DNA of 64,000 nucleotides. It comes from Janibacter sp. A1S7. Lineage in GTDB: Bacteria > Actinomycetota > Actinomycetes > Actinomycetales > Dermatophilaceae. The notes below the pieces were generated by a model. The model made no database searches and had not been told where the DNA came from. It was given only the letters and a program-made list of their open reading frames with translations. The translations under genes and the position numbers were made by a program. Every line of letters begins with the position of its first letter. Position 1 is the first letter of the stretch. The stretch lies in the NCBI RefSeq assembly GCF_037198315.1, contig NZ_CP144913.1:930001-994000 (forward strand), in the 5' to 3' direction. Shown here in pieces: positions 51,285 to 60,012 of the stretch.

Positions 51285-51301
51285 CCGGCGGTCGTGGGGG
51301 C

Positions 51302-52177
51302 TCAGAGCGAGCCGATGACGATGACGCCCGCAGTCATGGCGACGACCGCGGCCACGCCCACCGCGAGCCGCGGGGCCCGGTCGCACAACCACTCGACCGC
51401 CGTGTAGAGGGCGGTCAGCGCGAGGACCGCGATGGTGACGTGCAGCAGCAGCGCGAGCAGCGTCCCGGCGATCATGCCGGCGACACGGAACCGCCCCCAC
51501 AGCTGGGCCAGCAGGAGCGGGATGACGATGGCACCGGCGGCGCCGGTGAGCAGACGGGTCCACAGCGGTCCCTCTCCCATCCACGGCACGCCACCGACGA
51601 TGTCGAGGAGGTCTGCGGTGGTCCACAGGCCGAGCACCAGCAGGGCCAGCAGGGTCAGGACCACCGTGAGCCGCCAGCGCCACTTCTGCGGCGCGGACCA
51701 GTCGGTCTGGCGGCCCACGGCCATCACGGCGAGGGTCACCCCGGTCCACAGCAGCCAACGGCGCACGATCGGGGTCCCCGAGTCGGCCATCGCGTCGCGG
51801 AAGACCCGATTGGCCTCGTCCCAGTGGACCTCGTGACCCTCGACGCTGATGTAGGACGCCGGCTGGCCGGGGTCGCCGACGAGACCGTCGTGCAGGATCG
51901 CGGCGGGCAGGTAGGTGCCGGTGCGCGGCAGCAGCCAGCCGAAGACCTGCGGGACCGAGGCGAAGTCCGTCGCGAAGTCGTCCGGGTTCGCCGGGACGAG
52001 CAGGTCCCCGAGCCGACGGTCGCGGTAGCCCAGACGACGCATCAGGCGGAACTCGTTGGGTGGGTCGTCCAGGTCCCGACGCAGCAGGATCACCGGCGGC
52101 GCATCGAGGTGCGGCTCGCCGTCCATGGCGCCACCGTCGTGGAATCGCCCCGGGTCGGGGATCAGCTGTCCGTCCAT
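51302..52177 (-). CDS. DUF1353-like membrane protein
   Basis: A 291-residue protein. The N-terminal ~140 residues show the DUF1353 pattern (DFATDFASVPQVFGWLLPRTGTYLPAAILHDGL). The rest has about five hydrophobic segments, including LTVVLTLLALLVLGLW and LLALLLHVTIAVLALTALY. DUF1353 occurs in phage and bacterial proteins without known activity. ATG 52177 follows CAGTGT by six bases on the reverse strand. Confidence 0.78.
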   Translation of the reverse strand: MDGQLIPDPGRFHDGGAMDGEPHLDAPPVILLRRDLDDPPNEFRLMRRLGYRDRRLGDLLVPANPDDFATDFASVPQVFGWLLPRTGTYLPAAILHDGLVGDPGQPASYISVEGHEVHWDEANRVFRDAMADSGTPIVRRWLLWTGVTLAVMAVGRQTDWSAPQKWRWRLTVVLTLLALLVLGLWTTADLLDIVGGVPWMGEGPLWTRLLTGAAGAIVIPLLLAQLWGRFRVAGMIAGTLLALLLHVTIAVLALTALYTAVEWLCDRAPRLAVGVAAVVAMTAGVIVIGSL

Positions 52178-52245
52178 GACCCCACACTGGCATCCCCTCC
52201 GATCTGCCGAGCAGATTCGTCCCGGGGGAACGGATGGGAGGACGG

Positions 52246-53127
52246 TCAGCGGGGAAGGAGCGGGTCGAGGACGTCGAGGAGTTGGCGGCGCAGGGCGTTG
52301 GAGCGGGCGGTGAAACGCCGCTGGCGCGCCACGTACGCGGCCTTGCCGTCCGGGGTCTCGATCGCGACCGGCTCGATGTCGTAGTCGGTGAGGTCGTAGG
52401 GGGAGGCGGCCATGTCCAGCTCGCGGATCTCCCGTGCCAGCACGAAGGCGTCCAGGGTCAGCTCGGAGGGGACCGCGGGCGCGAGCGTGAAGCACCACTT
52501 GTAGACATCCATCCCGGCGTGCAGGCAACCGGGTTGTTCGAGGTCCCGCTGCGTCTCGCGTGTCGGACGGAGGGAGTTCAGCTCCACGGCATCAGGGGTG
52601 AAGAAGCGGTACGCGTCGACGTGGCTGCACCGGATGCGGTGCGCCTCGACCACCCCGTCGGTCTCCTCCTGCGTCAGGCGAAGGGGGAGCTGCGCGTGAC
52701 GCTGCTGGCCCGGATCCAGCCGGTGGACCATCGCCCACTCGTGCAGGCCGAAGCAGTCGAAGGTGCCCGGCCGGGAGAGGGTCGCCTCGAGCAACTCCTT
52801 GACGAAGGTGAGTGTCCGCTCCCTTCGCCCCAGGAAGGTGGCGAGGTCCAGCCGGGCGGTGTCCTCCTCGTCCACGAGGTATCCGGACCGTTGTGCGTAG
52901 ACGTCCCCGGCGTCGGCCAGAGCGACCCCGGCGCCGGGGTGCCAGCGCCGCAGGTGGGTCGGGCGGTGCGGGTAGTACTCGAAGAGGAAGTCCTCGACCG
53001 GGTGGCGTGCACCGTGCTGCCGGCGCTGACGGTGCCCCACGGTCAGGCGGTCGACCGCGGCCTCGTGCTCCCGGGCCAGCGCGAGCCACTCCTGACGCGG
53101 AAGCACCTTCTCGCCCGGCGTACCCAC
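52246..53127 (-). CDS. Conserved actinobacterial protein (often labelled 3-methyladenine DNA glycosylase)
   Basis: A 293-residue protein without a recognisable glycosylase helix-hairpin-helix. The conserved-looking core is HPVEDFLFEYYPHRPTHLRRW and FDCFGLHEWAMVHR, with HAGMDVYKWCFTLAP later. I recall relatives in actinobacterial genomes under the glycosylase label, which I do not see supported. The start GTG 53127 was chosen because TACGCT lies six bases upstream; ATG 53157 would add ten residues that include the promoter. The biochemical role is unknown. Confidence 0.75.
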   Translation of the reverse strand: MGTPGEKVLPRQEWLALAREHEAAVDRLTVGHRQRRQHGARHPVEDFLFEYYPHRPTHLRRWHPGAGVALADAGDVYAQRSGYLVDEEDTARLDLATFLGRRERTLTFVKELLEATLSRPGTFDCFGLHEWAMVHRLDPGQQRHAQLPLRLTQEETDGVVEAHRIRCSHVDAYRFFTPDAVELNSLRPTRETQRDLEQPGCLHAGMDVYKWCFTLAPAVPSELTLDAFVLAREIRELDMAASPYDLTDYDIEPVAIETPDGKAAYVARQRRFTARSNALRRQLLDVLDPLLPR

Positions 53128-53133
53128 CCGACC

Positions 53134-53164
53134 AGCGTAATCCGGGGGATCGATCATCTAGTGT
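53134..53164. promoter_or_regulatory. Divergent leaderless promoters at 53127/53171
   Basis: TACGCT on the reverse strand (53134-53139) is six bases from GTG 53127. TAGTGT (53159-53164) is six bases from GTG 53171. Both genes appear to start translation at the transcript end. Confidence 0.5.
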
Positions 53165-53170
53165 GGCGAC

Positions 53171-53944
53171 GTGCGCATCGCGAGGTACACGGAAGGTGAC
53201 GACCCGGTCTACGGGCTCGTCGACGGTGGCGGGACCAAGATCGCCGAGGTGACCGGTGACCCCCTCTACCAACGGATCGAGCTGACCGGGAGGACGACGA
53301 CGGTCGACGAGGTGCGCCTGCTGGCACCCGTCATCCCACGCAGCAAGATCATCGGCATCGGGCGCAACTACGCCGACCACGCCGCGGAGATGGGCAACGA
53401 CGTCCCGGACGAGCCGCTGATGTTCCTCATCCCCAACACCGCCGTCGTCGGTCCGAACGACCCCGTCGTCATCCCGAGCCTGACGTCCGAGGTCCACTTC
53501 GAGGGCGAGCTCGCGGTGGTCATCGGCCGGATGTGCAAGGACATCTCGCCGGACGAGGCCACGAAGGTGATCTTCGGCTACACGATCGCCAACGACGTCT
53601 CCGCCCGCGACCTGCAGCGCGGGGACGGTCAGTGGGCCCGGGCAAAGGGCATGGACACCTTCTGTCCCCTCGGGCCGTGGATCGAGACCGACCTCGACCC
53701 GCAGAACCTGTCGCTCGTCACCCGCCGCGACGACGAGGTCGTCCAGGACGGGCACACCTCGGACATGGTCCACCAGGTCCTCGACCTGGTCAGCCACTGC
53801 TCCCGGGCCTTCACGCTGCTGCCCGGCGACGTCATCCTCACCGGCACACCGGCCGGTGTCGGCCCGGTCACCGCCGGCCAGCGGGTCGAGATCGAGATCG
53901 AGGACATCGGGTCGCTGTCCAACCCCTTCGTCGCCGCAGAGTGA
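53171..53944 (+). CDS. Fumarylacetoacetate hydrolase-family protein
   Basis: A 257-residue FAH-fold enzyme, acting by metal-dependent hydrolysis, decarboxylation or isomerisation of a 2-oxo acid. Metal ligands fall in EVHFEGELAVVIG, and GYTIANDVSARDLQ and LTGTPAGVGPV are family motifs. The N-terminal lead-in is ~60 residues. Substrate is unassigned. In actinobacteria this gene often lies near gltX, as here. The start is GTG 53171. Confidence 0.9.
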   Translation: MRIARYTEGDDPVYGLVDGGGTKIAEVTGDPLYQRIELTGRTTTVDEVRLLAPVIPRSKIIGIGRNYADHAAEMGNDVPDEPLMFLIPNTAVVGPNDPVVIPSLTSEVHFEGELAVVIGRMCKDISPDEATKVIFGYTIANDVSARDLQRGDGQWARAKGMDTFCPLGPWIETDLDPQNLSLVTRRDDEVVQDGHTSDMVHQVLDLVSHCSRAFTLLPGDVILTGTPAGVGPVTAGQRVEIEIEDIGSLSNPFVAAE

Positions 53945-54030
53945 GCGACCGAGGTGGACGTCGTCGGTGCCCTGGTCCGCCCTGCCTCGTCGACGTCGCG
54001 GCGATCATGGACGCCCCTCGTCCGGCCTGA

Positions 54031-54051
54031 CGAAGGGGGAGACCCCCTTCG
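54031..54051. terminator. Short perfect hairpin between convergent genes
   Basis: CGAAGGGGG and CCCCCTTCG surround AGA, a 9-bp perfect stem. It lies between two convergent genes and uses the same arms as the hairpins at 32077 and 56859. Confidence 0.6.
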
Positions 54052-54068
54052 CCCGCACGGGCACCGGA

Positions 54069-54851
54069 TCAGTGCGCGCGGTGCTGCCACTGCGGCTCAC
54101 GCTTGTCGAGGAAGGCGCCGACGCCCTCCCGGGCGTCGGGCGAGAGGGCGTTGTCGACCATCACCGTGGTCATCTCCTCGTAGGCCCGCTCGATCGGCAG
54201 GTCGATCTGGTCGTAGAAGGCGCGCTTGCCCACGGCGACGGTGGCCGACGATGCGCCGGCGACCGTGCGCGCCAGCTCGTCCGTCGCGGCGACCAGGTCC
54301 TCGTCGGGGACCACGTCGGAGACCAGCCCCATGGCCAGGGCGCGGTCGGCCGGGACCATCTCACCGGTGAGCAGCATCCGCATCGCCTGCTTGCGCGGGA
54401 CGGCGCGCGAGAGGGCGACCATCGGGGTGGAGCAGAAGAGCCCGATGCGCACGCCCGGGGTGGCGAATCGTGCCGAGGCGGCGGCCACCGCCAGGTCGCA
54501 GGTCGCCACCAGCTGGCAGCCGGCCGCGGTCGCCACGCCCTGGACGCGGGCGATGACCGGCTGGGGGATCTGCTGGACGAGGAGCATCAGGCGCGAGCAG
54601 ACGGAGAAGATCCGCTGCTGCTCCTCCTGGTCGGCGGCGCGGACCTCGGCGAGGTCGTGACCGGAGGAGAAGACGTGACCGGCCGTGGCGAGGACGACCG
54701 CGTGGACGTCGGTGCGGCGGGCCACGTCCTCGAGCGCATCGATCAGGGCCTCCATGACGGGCACGGACAGGGCGTTGCGCGTCTGCGGCTGCTCGATGGT
54801 GATGGTGCTGACGGTGTCCGTGGTGTCGACGGTGACGAGTGGGGTGGCCAT
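54069..54851 (-). CDS. Enoyl-CoA hydratase/isomerase-family protein
   Basis: Crotonase-fold protein of 260 residues. Oxyanion-hole regions are FSSGHDLAEV and GVATAAGCQLVATCD. Where classical enoyl-CoA hydratases have the second catalytic Glu (TPE), this protein reads ATPGVRIGLFCSTP, like the ECHDC3 branch. Classical hydration activity is therefore doubtful. The start is ATG 54851. It converges on the FAH-family gene. Confidence 0.88.
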   Translation of the reverse strand: MATPLVTVDTTDTVSTITIEQPQTRNALSVPVMEALIDALEDVARRTDVHAVVLATAGHVFSSGHDLAEVRAADQEEQQRIFSVCSRLMLLVQQIPQPVIARVQGVATAAGCQLVATCDLAVAAASARFATPGVRIGLFCSTPMVALSRAVPRKQAMRMLLTGEMVPADRALAMGLVSDVVPDEDLVAATDELARTVAGASSATVAVGKRAFYDQIDLPIERAYEEMTTVMVDNALSPDAREGVGAFLDKREPQWQHRAH

Positions 54852-54911
54852 TGGTGCAGCGTGGCAGAGGGGTCAGTCGGAGGGAAGGGCGAGCGATAGC
54901 ATCGGGCCATC

Positions 54912-56453
54912 ATGAGCGACTCCTCTGCAGCCTCCGAGACCACCGCCCCCCGACTGCGCGTCGCCCCGTCGCCGACCGGTGACCCGCACGTCGGCACCGC
55001 CTACATGGCGTTGTTCAACCTCGCGTACGCGCGACAGCAGGGCGGCTCCTTCGTCCTGCGCATCGAGGACACCGACCGGGCGCGGTTCAACGAGACCAGT
55101 GAGCAGCAGCTCTACGACACCCTCGGGTGGCTCGGGTTGACCTGGGACGAGGGCCCGGACGTCGGCGGGCCGTTCGCGCCGTACCGGCAGAGCGAGCGAC
55201 TGGAGACCTACCGTCCCTACGTCGACAGGCTCGTCGAGGACGGGCACGCCTACTACTGCTGGTGCTCGTCCGAGCGGCTGCAGGCCATGCGCGAGAAGCA
55301 GCAGAAGCTCAAGCTGCCCACCGGTTACGACCGCATGTGTGTCGGCAAGACCAAGGAGGAGCGGGCCCGGCTCGAGGGCTTCAACGACACCCCCGTCGTG
55401 CGGATGCTCGTGCCGGATGACGCCCCGACGACCTTCGAGGACGTCATCCGCGGGACGGTCTCGGCGCCGGTGCCCGACGACCAGGTGATCCTCAAGGGGG
55501 ACGGCTTCCCGACCTACCACCTGGCCGTCGTCGTCGACGACCACGAGATGGGCATCACCCACGTCGTGCGCGGTGAGGAGTGGATCTCCTCCACGCCCAA
55601 GCACGTGCTGCTCTACCAGTGGCTCGGGCTGGAGCCGCCGAAGTTCGCGCACATGCCGCTGCTGCGCAACCAGAACAAGTCGAAGATCTCCAAGCGCAAG
55701 AACCCCGAGGCACGCCTGACCTGGTTCGAGGAGCAGGGCTACCTGCCCGAGGCCGTCGTCAACTTCCTCGGCCTGCTGGCCTACCCGCCGGCGAAGGGGG
55801 AGAGCGGCGAGGACGTCGAGAAGTTCACCATCGAGGAGTTCAGCCGGGTGTTCGCCTGGGACAAGGTCAACACCGTCGGTCCGATCTTCGACCTGAAGAA
55901 GCTCGACTGGCTCAACGGCGCCTGGATCCGCGGCCTCGAGCTGGACGACCTCGCGGCGCGGTTGCTGCCCTTCCTGCAGGCCGACGGCGTGCTGGGTGAG
56001 CACCCGGGCCCGGACGAGCTCGCGCGGCTGAGGAGCGTCACCGAGCAGATCCAGACGCGGATCAACCTGCTCACCGAGGCGAGCGCGCTGGTGGCACCGT
56101 TCTACGTCGCCGACGCCGACCTGGAGATCGCCGAGGACGCGCGCGCGGGGCTGAAGGACACCGCGGGGGAGGTGCTCGACGCCGCGCTCGCCGCGCTCGA
56201 GCCACTGACCCCGCCGGAGGGTGGGCCCGGGGAGGGCCTCGAGGGCAACCAGTGGCACGCTGCGGAGATCGAGCGGGTGCTGCGCGAGGCGATCGTCGAC
56301 GGCTTGGGCATCAAGCCGCGTCTGGCCTTCGGTCCGCTCCGCACGGCCGTGTCGGGGCAGAAGGTCAGCCCGCCCCTCTTCGAGTCGATGGAGATCCTGG
56401 GCAAGGACTCCTCGCTCACCCGACTGCGCACCCTGCGCTCCTCACTGGCCTGA
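54912..56453 (+). CDS. gltX: Glutamyl-tRNA synthetase
   Basis: Class Ic aminoacyl-tRNA synthetase of 513 residues. The HIGH-type motif is PSPTGDPHVGTAYMA and the KMSKS-type motif is KISKRKNPEA. The C-terminal anticodon-binding domain begins around residue 330. In a genome with GatCAB, GltX is expected to charge both tRNA-Glu and tRNA-Gln, and both tRNA genes follow directly downstream. ATG 54912 comes nine bases after TAGCAT. Confidence 0.96.
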   Translation: MSDSSAASETTAPRLRVAPSPTGDPHVGTAYMALFNLAYARQQGGSFVLRIEDTDRARFNETSEQQLYDTLGWLGLTWDEGPDVGGPFAPYRQSERLETYRPYVDRLVEDGHAYYCWCSSERLQAMREKQQKLKLPTGYDRMCVGKTKEERARLEGFNDTPVVRMLVPDDAPTTFEDVIRGTVSAPVPDDQVILKGDGFPTYHLAVVVDDHEMGITHVVRGEEWISSTPKHVLLYQWLGLEPPKFAHMPLLRNQNKSKISKRKNPEARLTWFEEQGYLPEAVVNFLGLLAYPPAKGESGEDVEKFTIEEFSRVFAWDKVNTVGPIFDLKKLDWLNGAWIRGLELDDLAARLLPFLQADGVLGEHPGPDELARLRSVTEQIQTRINLLTEASALVAPFYVADADLEIAEDARAGLKDTAGEVLDAALAALEPLTPPEGGPGEGLEGNQWHAAEIERVLREAIVDGLGIKPRLAFGPLRTAVSGQKVSPPLFESMEILGKDSSLTRLRTLRSSLA

Positions 56454-56550
56454 CGCGCCGATTTGGGCGCAGCGTCGGCAGGCGGGTAGCATCGTCTCTC
56501 GGTTCACCGGCCGCGCGGACTTTCGATCCGAAGGGCCAGTGATACCCCCT

Positions 56551-56622
56551 TGGGGTATGGTGTAATTGGCAACACGGCTGATTCTGGTTCAGTTGTTCTA
56601 GGTTCGAGTCCTGGTACCCCAG
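56551..56622 (+). tRNA. tRNA-Gln(CTG)
   Basis: Full cloverleaf. Acceptor TGGGGTA/TACCCCA, anticodon stem GCTGA/TCAGT with loop TTCTGGT (anticodon CTG), T-arm CTAGG-TTCGAGT-CCTGG, discriminator G, no encoded CCA. The bases just upstream (ATACCCC, 56542-56548) can pair with the 5' acceptor strand. Confidence 0.95.
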
Positions 56623-56722
56623 CGCTGTGGGCGGTCCGCCGCCCGATTTCGGAGATGGACTGCCTTCGGGTTAAAGTTCTCTCCGTTGCCCAGCCGGTCA
56701 GCCGGTCCGGGAAGCACATAGG

Positions 56723-56793
56723 GCCCCGTTGTGTAGTGGCCTAGCACGCCGCCCTCTCAAGGCGGTAGCGCGGGTTCGAATCCCGTCGGGGCT
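56723..56793 (+). tRNA. tRNA-Glu(CTC)
   Basis: Cloverleaf with acceptor GCCCCGT, anticodon stem CCGCC/GGCGG, loop CTCTCAA (anticodon CTC) and T-arm CGGG-TTCGAAT-CCCG. The seventh acceptor pair is T-T, as I recall in other actinobacterial tRNA-Glu genes. No CCA is encoded. It sits 100 bases after tRNA-Gln. The 427-base stretch 56454-56880 holds only the two tRNAs and two hairpins. Confidence 0.94.
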
Positions 56794-56801
56794 ACATCGA
56801 G

Positions 56802-56836
56802 CACAGGCCCCCGCTCCATCGGAGCGGGGGCCTGTG
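56802..56836 (+). terminator. Terminator after tRNA-Glu
   Basis: A perfect 16-bp GC-rich stem, CACAGGCCCCCGCTCC with its complement, around ATC begins nine bases after the tRNA. It lacks a long T-run. Confidence 0.75.
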
Positions 56837-56858
56837 TCGTGTCCGGGGGTGTGGCGGG

Positions 56859-56880
56859 CGAAGGGGGGTGGCCCCCTTCG
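56859..56880. terminator. Hairpin at the 3' end of the IclR gene
   Basis: CGAAGGGGG and CCCCCTTCG around GTGG, directly abutting the stop codon of the reverse-strand IclR gene. It probably terminates that gene. Confidence 0.6.
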
Positions 56881-57630
56881 TCACTCCGTGTCGCGATCGG
56901 CGGCCTCGGCCGCCTCGGCGTGCTTCTGCAGGACCTCGGTGAGCTTGTTCGCCCCGGCGATGACGGTCGCGGCGTGCAGGCGCCCCGGCTGGCGCGAGAG
57001 GCGCTCGATCGGCCCGGAGATGGACACGGCTGCGATGACGCGACCGGAGGGGGAGCGCACCGGGGCGGAGACCGAGGCGACGCCGGCCTCGCGCTCGCCG
57101 ACGCTCTGCGCCCAGCCGCGGCGGCGCACGCCCGAGAGCATGGTCGCGGTGAAGGCGGCTTCCTGCAGGCCGCTGTGCAGGCGGTCGGGCTCCTCCCACG
57201 CGAGCAGCACCTGGGCTGCCGAGCCGGCATGCATCGTCAGGGTCGCTCCGACCGGGATGGAGTCGCGCAGGCCGACCGGGCGCTCCGCGGCCGAGACGCA
57301 GACGCGGTGCTCGCCCTGACGTCGGAAGAGCTGGGCGGACTCGTTGGTGTGGTCCCGCAGTGCCCCGAGGACGGGGTTGGCGGCGACGAGCAGCTTGTCC
57401 TCGCCGGCGGAGGCGGCCAGCTCCCCCAGGCGCGGGCCGAGGACGAAGCGACCCTGCATGTCACGACCGACCAGCCGGTGGTGCTCCAGTGCCACCGCGA
57501 GCCGGTGCGCCGTCGGCCGGGCCAGTCCCGTGGCCGCAACCAGCTGCGCGAGGGTCGAAGGTCCTGACTCCAGGGCTCCGAGCACGACCGCGGCCTTGTC
57601 CAGGACGCCCACTCCACTACTGTTGTCCAT
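56881..57630 (-). CDS. IclR-family regulator (NdgR/LtbR-like)
   Basis: A 249-residue regulator. The N-terminal winged helix is LDKAAVVLGALESGPSTLAQLVAATGLARPTAHRLAVAL (about residues 9-48), and the rest is the IclR effector domain. Divergence from leuCD identifies it as the ortholog of Streptomyces NdgR / Corynebacterium LtbR, which control leucine and related amino acid genes. ATG 57630 was chosen over longer frames because it starts just before the HTH and because the upstream DNA holds the shared operator. Target set and effector are inferred. Confidence 0.92.
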   Translation of the reverse strand: MDNSSGVGVLDKAAVVLGALESGPSTLAQLVAATGLARPTAHRLAVALEHHRLVGRDMQGRFVLGPRLGELAASAGEDKLLVAANPVLGALRDHTNESAQLFRRQGEHRVCVSAAERPVGLRDSIPVGATLTMHAGSAAQVLLAWEEPDRLHSGLQEAAFTATMLSGVRRRGWAQSVGEREAGVASVSAPVRSPSGRVIAAVSISGPIERLSRQPGRLHAATVIAGANKLTEVLQKHAEAAEAADRDTE

Positions 57631-57645
57631 GGACTGATACTTACA

Positions 57646-57660
57646 TCTCATTGCGTGAGA
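57646..57660. promoter_or_regulatory. Candidate IclR operator upstream of leuC
   Basis: A perfect inverted repeat, TCTCA-TTGCG-TGAGA, lies 15 bases upstream of the regulator start and 92 bases before leuC. Position and symmetry fit a site for the divergent IclR protein. Confidence 0.5.
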
Positions 57661-57751
57661 CGCAAGATCGGGTGGAGGGCACGGCATGTGAATCTCGGTC
57701 GAGAGACACCGTGGCACATCCGAGACACACCGCATGGGAGGGGATCAGGAC

Positions 57752-59161
57752 ATGGCTGGAACGCTGGCCGAGAAGGTATGGGAGGCCCATGTCGTCCGTC
57801 GCAGCACAGGGGAGCCGGACCTGCTCTACATCGACCTGCACCTCCTCCACGAGGTGACGAGCCCGCAGGCCTTCGAGGGTCTGCGGATCGCCGGTCGGCC
57901 CGTCCGCCGCCCCGACCTCACGCTCGCGACCGAGGACCACAACGTCCCGACGACCCCGGGCCCGATCACCGATCCGGTGAGCAAGATCCAAGTCGAGACG
58001 CTGCGCGACAACTGCGCCGAGTTCGGCGTGACGCTCTACCCGATGGGTGACGCCGAGCAGGGCATCGTCCACGTCGTGGGTCCGCAGCTCGGCCTGACCC
58101 AACCCGGGACGACGGTCGTCTGCGGCGACAGCCACACCAGCACCCACGGGGCCTTCGGCGCGCTCGCCTTCGGCATCGGCACCAGCGAGGTCGAGCACGT
58201 CCTGGCGACGCAGACCCTCTCGCTCAACCCCTTCAAGACCATGGCGATCAACGTCCACGGGCAGCTGGAGCCGGGAGTGTCCGCCAAGGACGTCATCCTC
58301 GCGGTGATCGCGAAGATCGGCACCGGCGGCGGTCAGGGCTACGTCCTGGAGTATCGCGGCGAGGCCATCGAGGCGCTGTCGATGGAGGCCCGGATGACCG
58401 TGTGCAACATGTCGATCGAGGCCGGCGCCCGGGCCGGCATGATCGCCCCCGACCAGACGACCTTCGACTACCTCCGCGGACGTGACCACGCACCGACCGG
58501 CACCGACTGGGACGCCGCGCTCGAGAGCTGGCAGCAGCTGCGCAGCGACGACGACGCCGTCTTCGACATGGAGGTCGACATCGATGGCTCGACGCTGACC
58601 CCCTTCGTCACCTGGGGCACCAACCCCGGTCAGGGCGCCCCGCTGTCCGAGGCCGTCCCGGACCCGCAGGCGATGCCCGACGAGAACGAGCGCTTCGCTG
58701 CCACGAAGGCGCTGGAGTACATGGGGCTGACCGCGGGCACGCCGCTGCGGGAGGTCGCGGTCGACACCGTCTTCCTCGGTTCGTGCACCAACGGTCGCAT
58801 CGAGGACCTGCGCGCCGCGGCCGAGATCATCAAGGGCCGGCACGTCGCCGAGTCGGTGCGCATGCTCGTCGTGCCCGGGTCCGCGCGGGTGCGGGTCCAG
58901 GCCGAGCAGGAGGGGCTGCACGAGGTCTTCACCGCGGCCGGTGCGCAGTGGCGCCTGCCCGGCTGCTCGATGTGCCTGGGCATGAACCCCGACATCCTCT
59001 CCCCGGGGGAGCGGTCCGCCTCGACGAGCAACCGCAACTTCGAGGGACGCCAGGGGAAGGGGGGTCGCACCCACCTCGTCTCGCCGCTGGTGGCGGCGGC
59101 CACCGCCGTGCGCGGGACCCTGTCCAGCCCCGCAGACCTCGACGTCACGGAAGGAGCCTGA
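57752..59161 (+). CDS. leuC: 3-isopropylmalate dehydratase large subunit
   Basis: Aconitase-family subunit of 469 residues carrying the [4Fe-4S] cluster. Cluster cysteines are in [14 protein letters not shown] and [12 protein letters not shown]. The substrate region is [16 protein letters not shown] 57752 has GGGAGGGG eight bases upstream; an in-frame ATG at 57734 lacks this. It is seven bases upstream of leuD, with which it forms the active heterodimer. Confidence 0.96.
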   Translation: MAGTLAEKVWEAHVVRRSTGEPDLLYIDLHLLHEVTSPQAFEGLRIAGRPVRRPDLTLATEDHNVPTTPGPITDPVSKIQVETLRDNCAEFGVTLYPMGDAEQGIVHVVGPQLGLTQPGTTVVCGDSHTSTHGAFGALAFGIGTSEVEHVLATQTLSLNPFKTMAINVHGQLEPGVSAKDVILAVIAKIGTGGGQGYVLEYRGEAIEALSMEARMTVCNMSIEAGARAGMIAPDQTTFDYLRGRDHAPTGTDWDAALESWQQLRSDDDAVFDMEVDIDGSTLTPFVTWGTNPGQGAPLSEAVPDPQAMPDENERFAATKALEYMGLTAGTPLREVAVDTVFLGSCTNGRIEDLRAAAEIIKGRHVAESVRMLVVPGSARVRVQAEQEGLHEVFTAAGAQWRLPGCSMCLGMNPDILSPGERSASTSNRNFEGRQGKGGRTHLVSPLVAAATAVRGTLSSPADLDVTEGA

Positions 59162-59167
59162 GGAGCC

Positions 59168-59761
59168 ATGGAGAAGTTCACGACGCACACCGGCACCGGG
59201 GTCCCGCTGCGCCGCAGCAATGTCGACACCGACCAGATCATCCCCGCGGTGTACCTCAAGCGTGTCTCCCGCACCGGGTTCGAGGACGGTCTCTTCGCGG
59301 CCTGGCGCAATGACAAGACCTTCGTGCTCAACCAGCCTGCGTACCACGATGGTTCGGTCCTCGTCGTCGGCCCCGACTTCGGCACCGGGTCCTCGCGCGA
59401 GCACGCGGTCTGGGCGCTGAAGGACTACGGCTTCAAGGTCGTCATCTCCTCGCGCTTCGCCGACATCTTCCGCGGCAACTCCGGCAAGCAGGGCCTGCTC
59501 GCCGCGCAGGTGGCCCAGGACGACGTCGAGCTGTTGTGGAAGTACCTCGAGAACACCCCGGGCGCGCAGGTCACCGTCGACCTCACGGCGAAGACCGTGG
59601 TCGCCGGGGACATCACCTGCGCGTTCCACGTGGACGACTACACGCGGTGGCGCCTCATCGAGGGGCTCGACGACATCGGCCTGACGATGCGCCATGAGCA
59701 GGACGTCACCGACTTCGAGGCATCGCGACCCCGCTGGAAGCCGACGACGCAGCCCACTTGA
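59168..59761 (+). CDS. leuD: 3-isopropylmalate dehydratase small subunit
   Basis: Swivel-domain partner of LeuC, 197 residues. Typical segments are [20 protein letters not shown] near the start and [21 protein letters not shown]. The spacing from leuC is six bases with GGAG upstream. Confidence 0.96.
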   Translation: MEKFTTHTGTGVPLRRSNVDTDQIIPAVYLKRVSRTGFEDGLFAAWRNDKTFVLNQPAYHDGSVLVVGPDFGTGSSREHAVWALKDYGFKVVISSRFADIFRGNSGKQGLLAAQVAQDDVELLWKYLENTPGAQVTVDLTAKTVVAGDITCAFHVDDYTRWRLIEGLDDIGLTMRHEQDVTDFEASRPRWKPTTQPT

Positions 59762-59883
59762 GCACGGCGAGTTGCCTTGAGGTGCAAGGGCATTCGCTGG
59801 CTGCACCGGTGAGCTCGCCGACCTGCGTCGTCGACGGGCCCCTCGTGGGCCGGCTCGGGGTCGGCGAATGCGCTTGTGCGCCA

Positions 59884-59930
59884 ATAAAAACTGGTCACCC
59901 CCGAATGCTCCACCGAGGGTGTCACCAGTT
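59884..59930 (-). terminator. Reverse-strand terminator-like hairpin upstream of hup
   Basis: AACTGGT (59889-59895) pairs with ACCAGTT (59924-59930), with CACCC/GGGTG inside. On the reverse strand the stem is followed by TTTTTAT, a classical intrinsic terminator. No reverse-strand gene is known to end here. The 251-base leuD-hup gap otherwise shows nothing definite. Confidence 0.5.
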
Positions 59931-60012
59931 CTACCGTCGTGTGCAGGTCGGGTGAACGACTCGGCTGTCCGAGCCGGGGACTGCCCGGCGTCGAACCGCT
60001 ACGGGAGTGACC

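Noticed and set aside
52246..53127. DNA-3-methyladenine glycosylase function
   Set aside because: No helix-hairpin-helix, catalytic Asp context or AAG-type motif could be seen; the name appears to be a propagated label.
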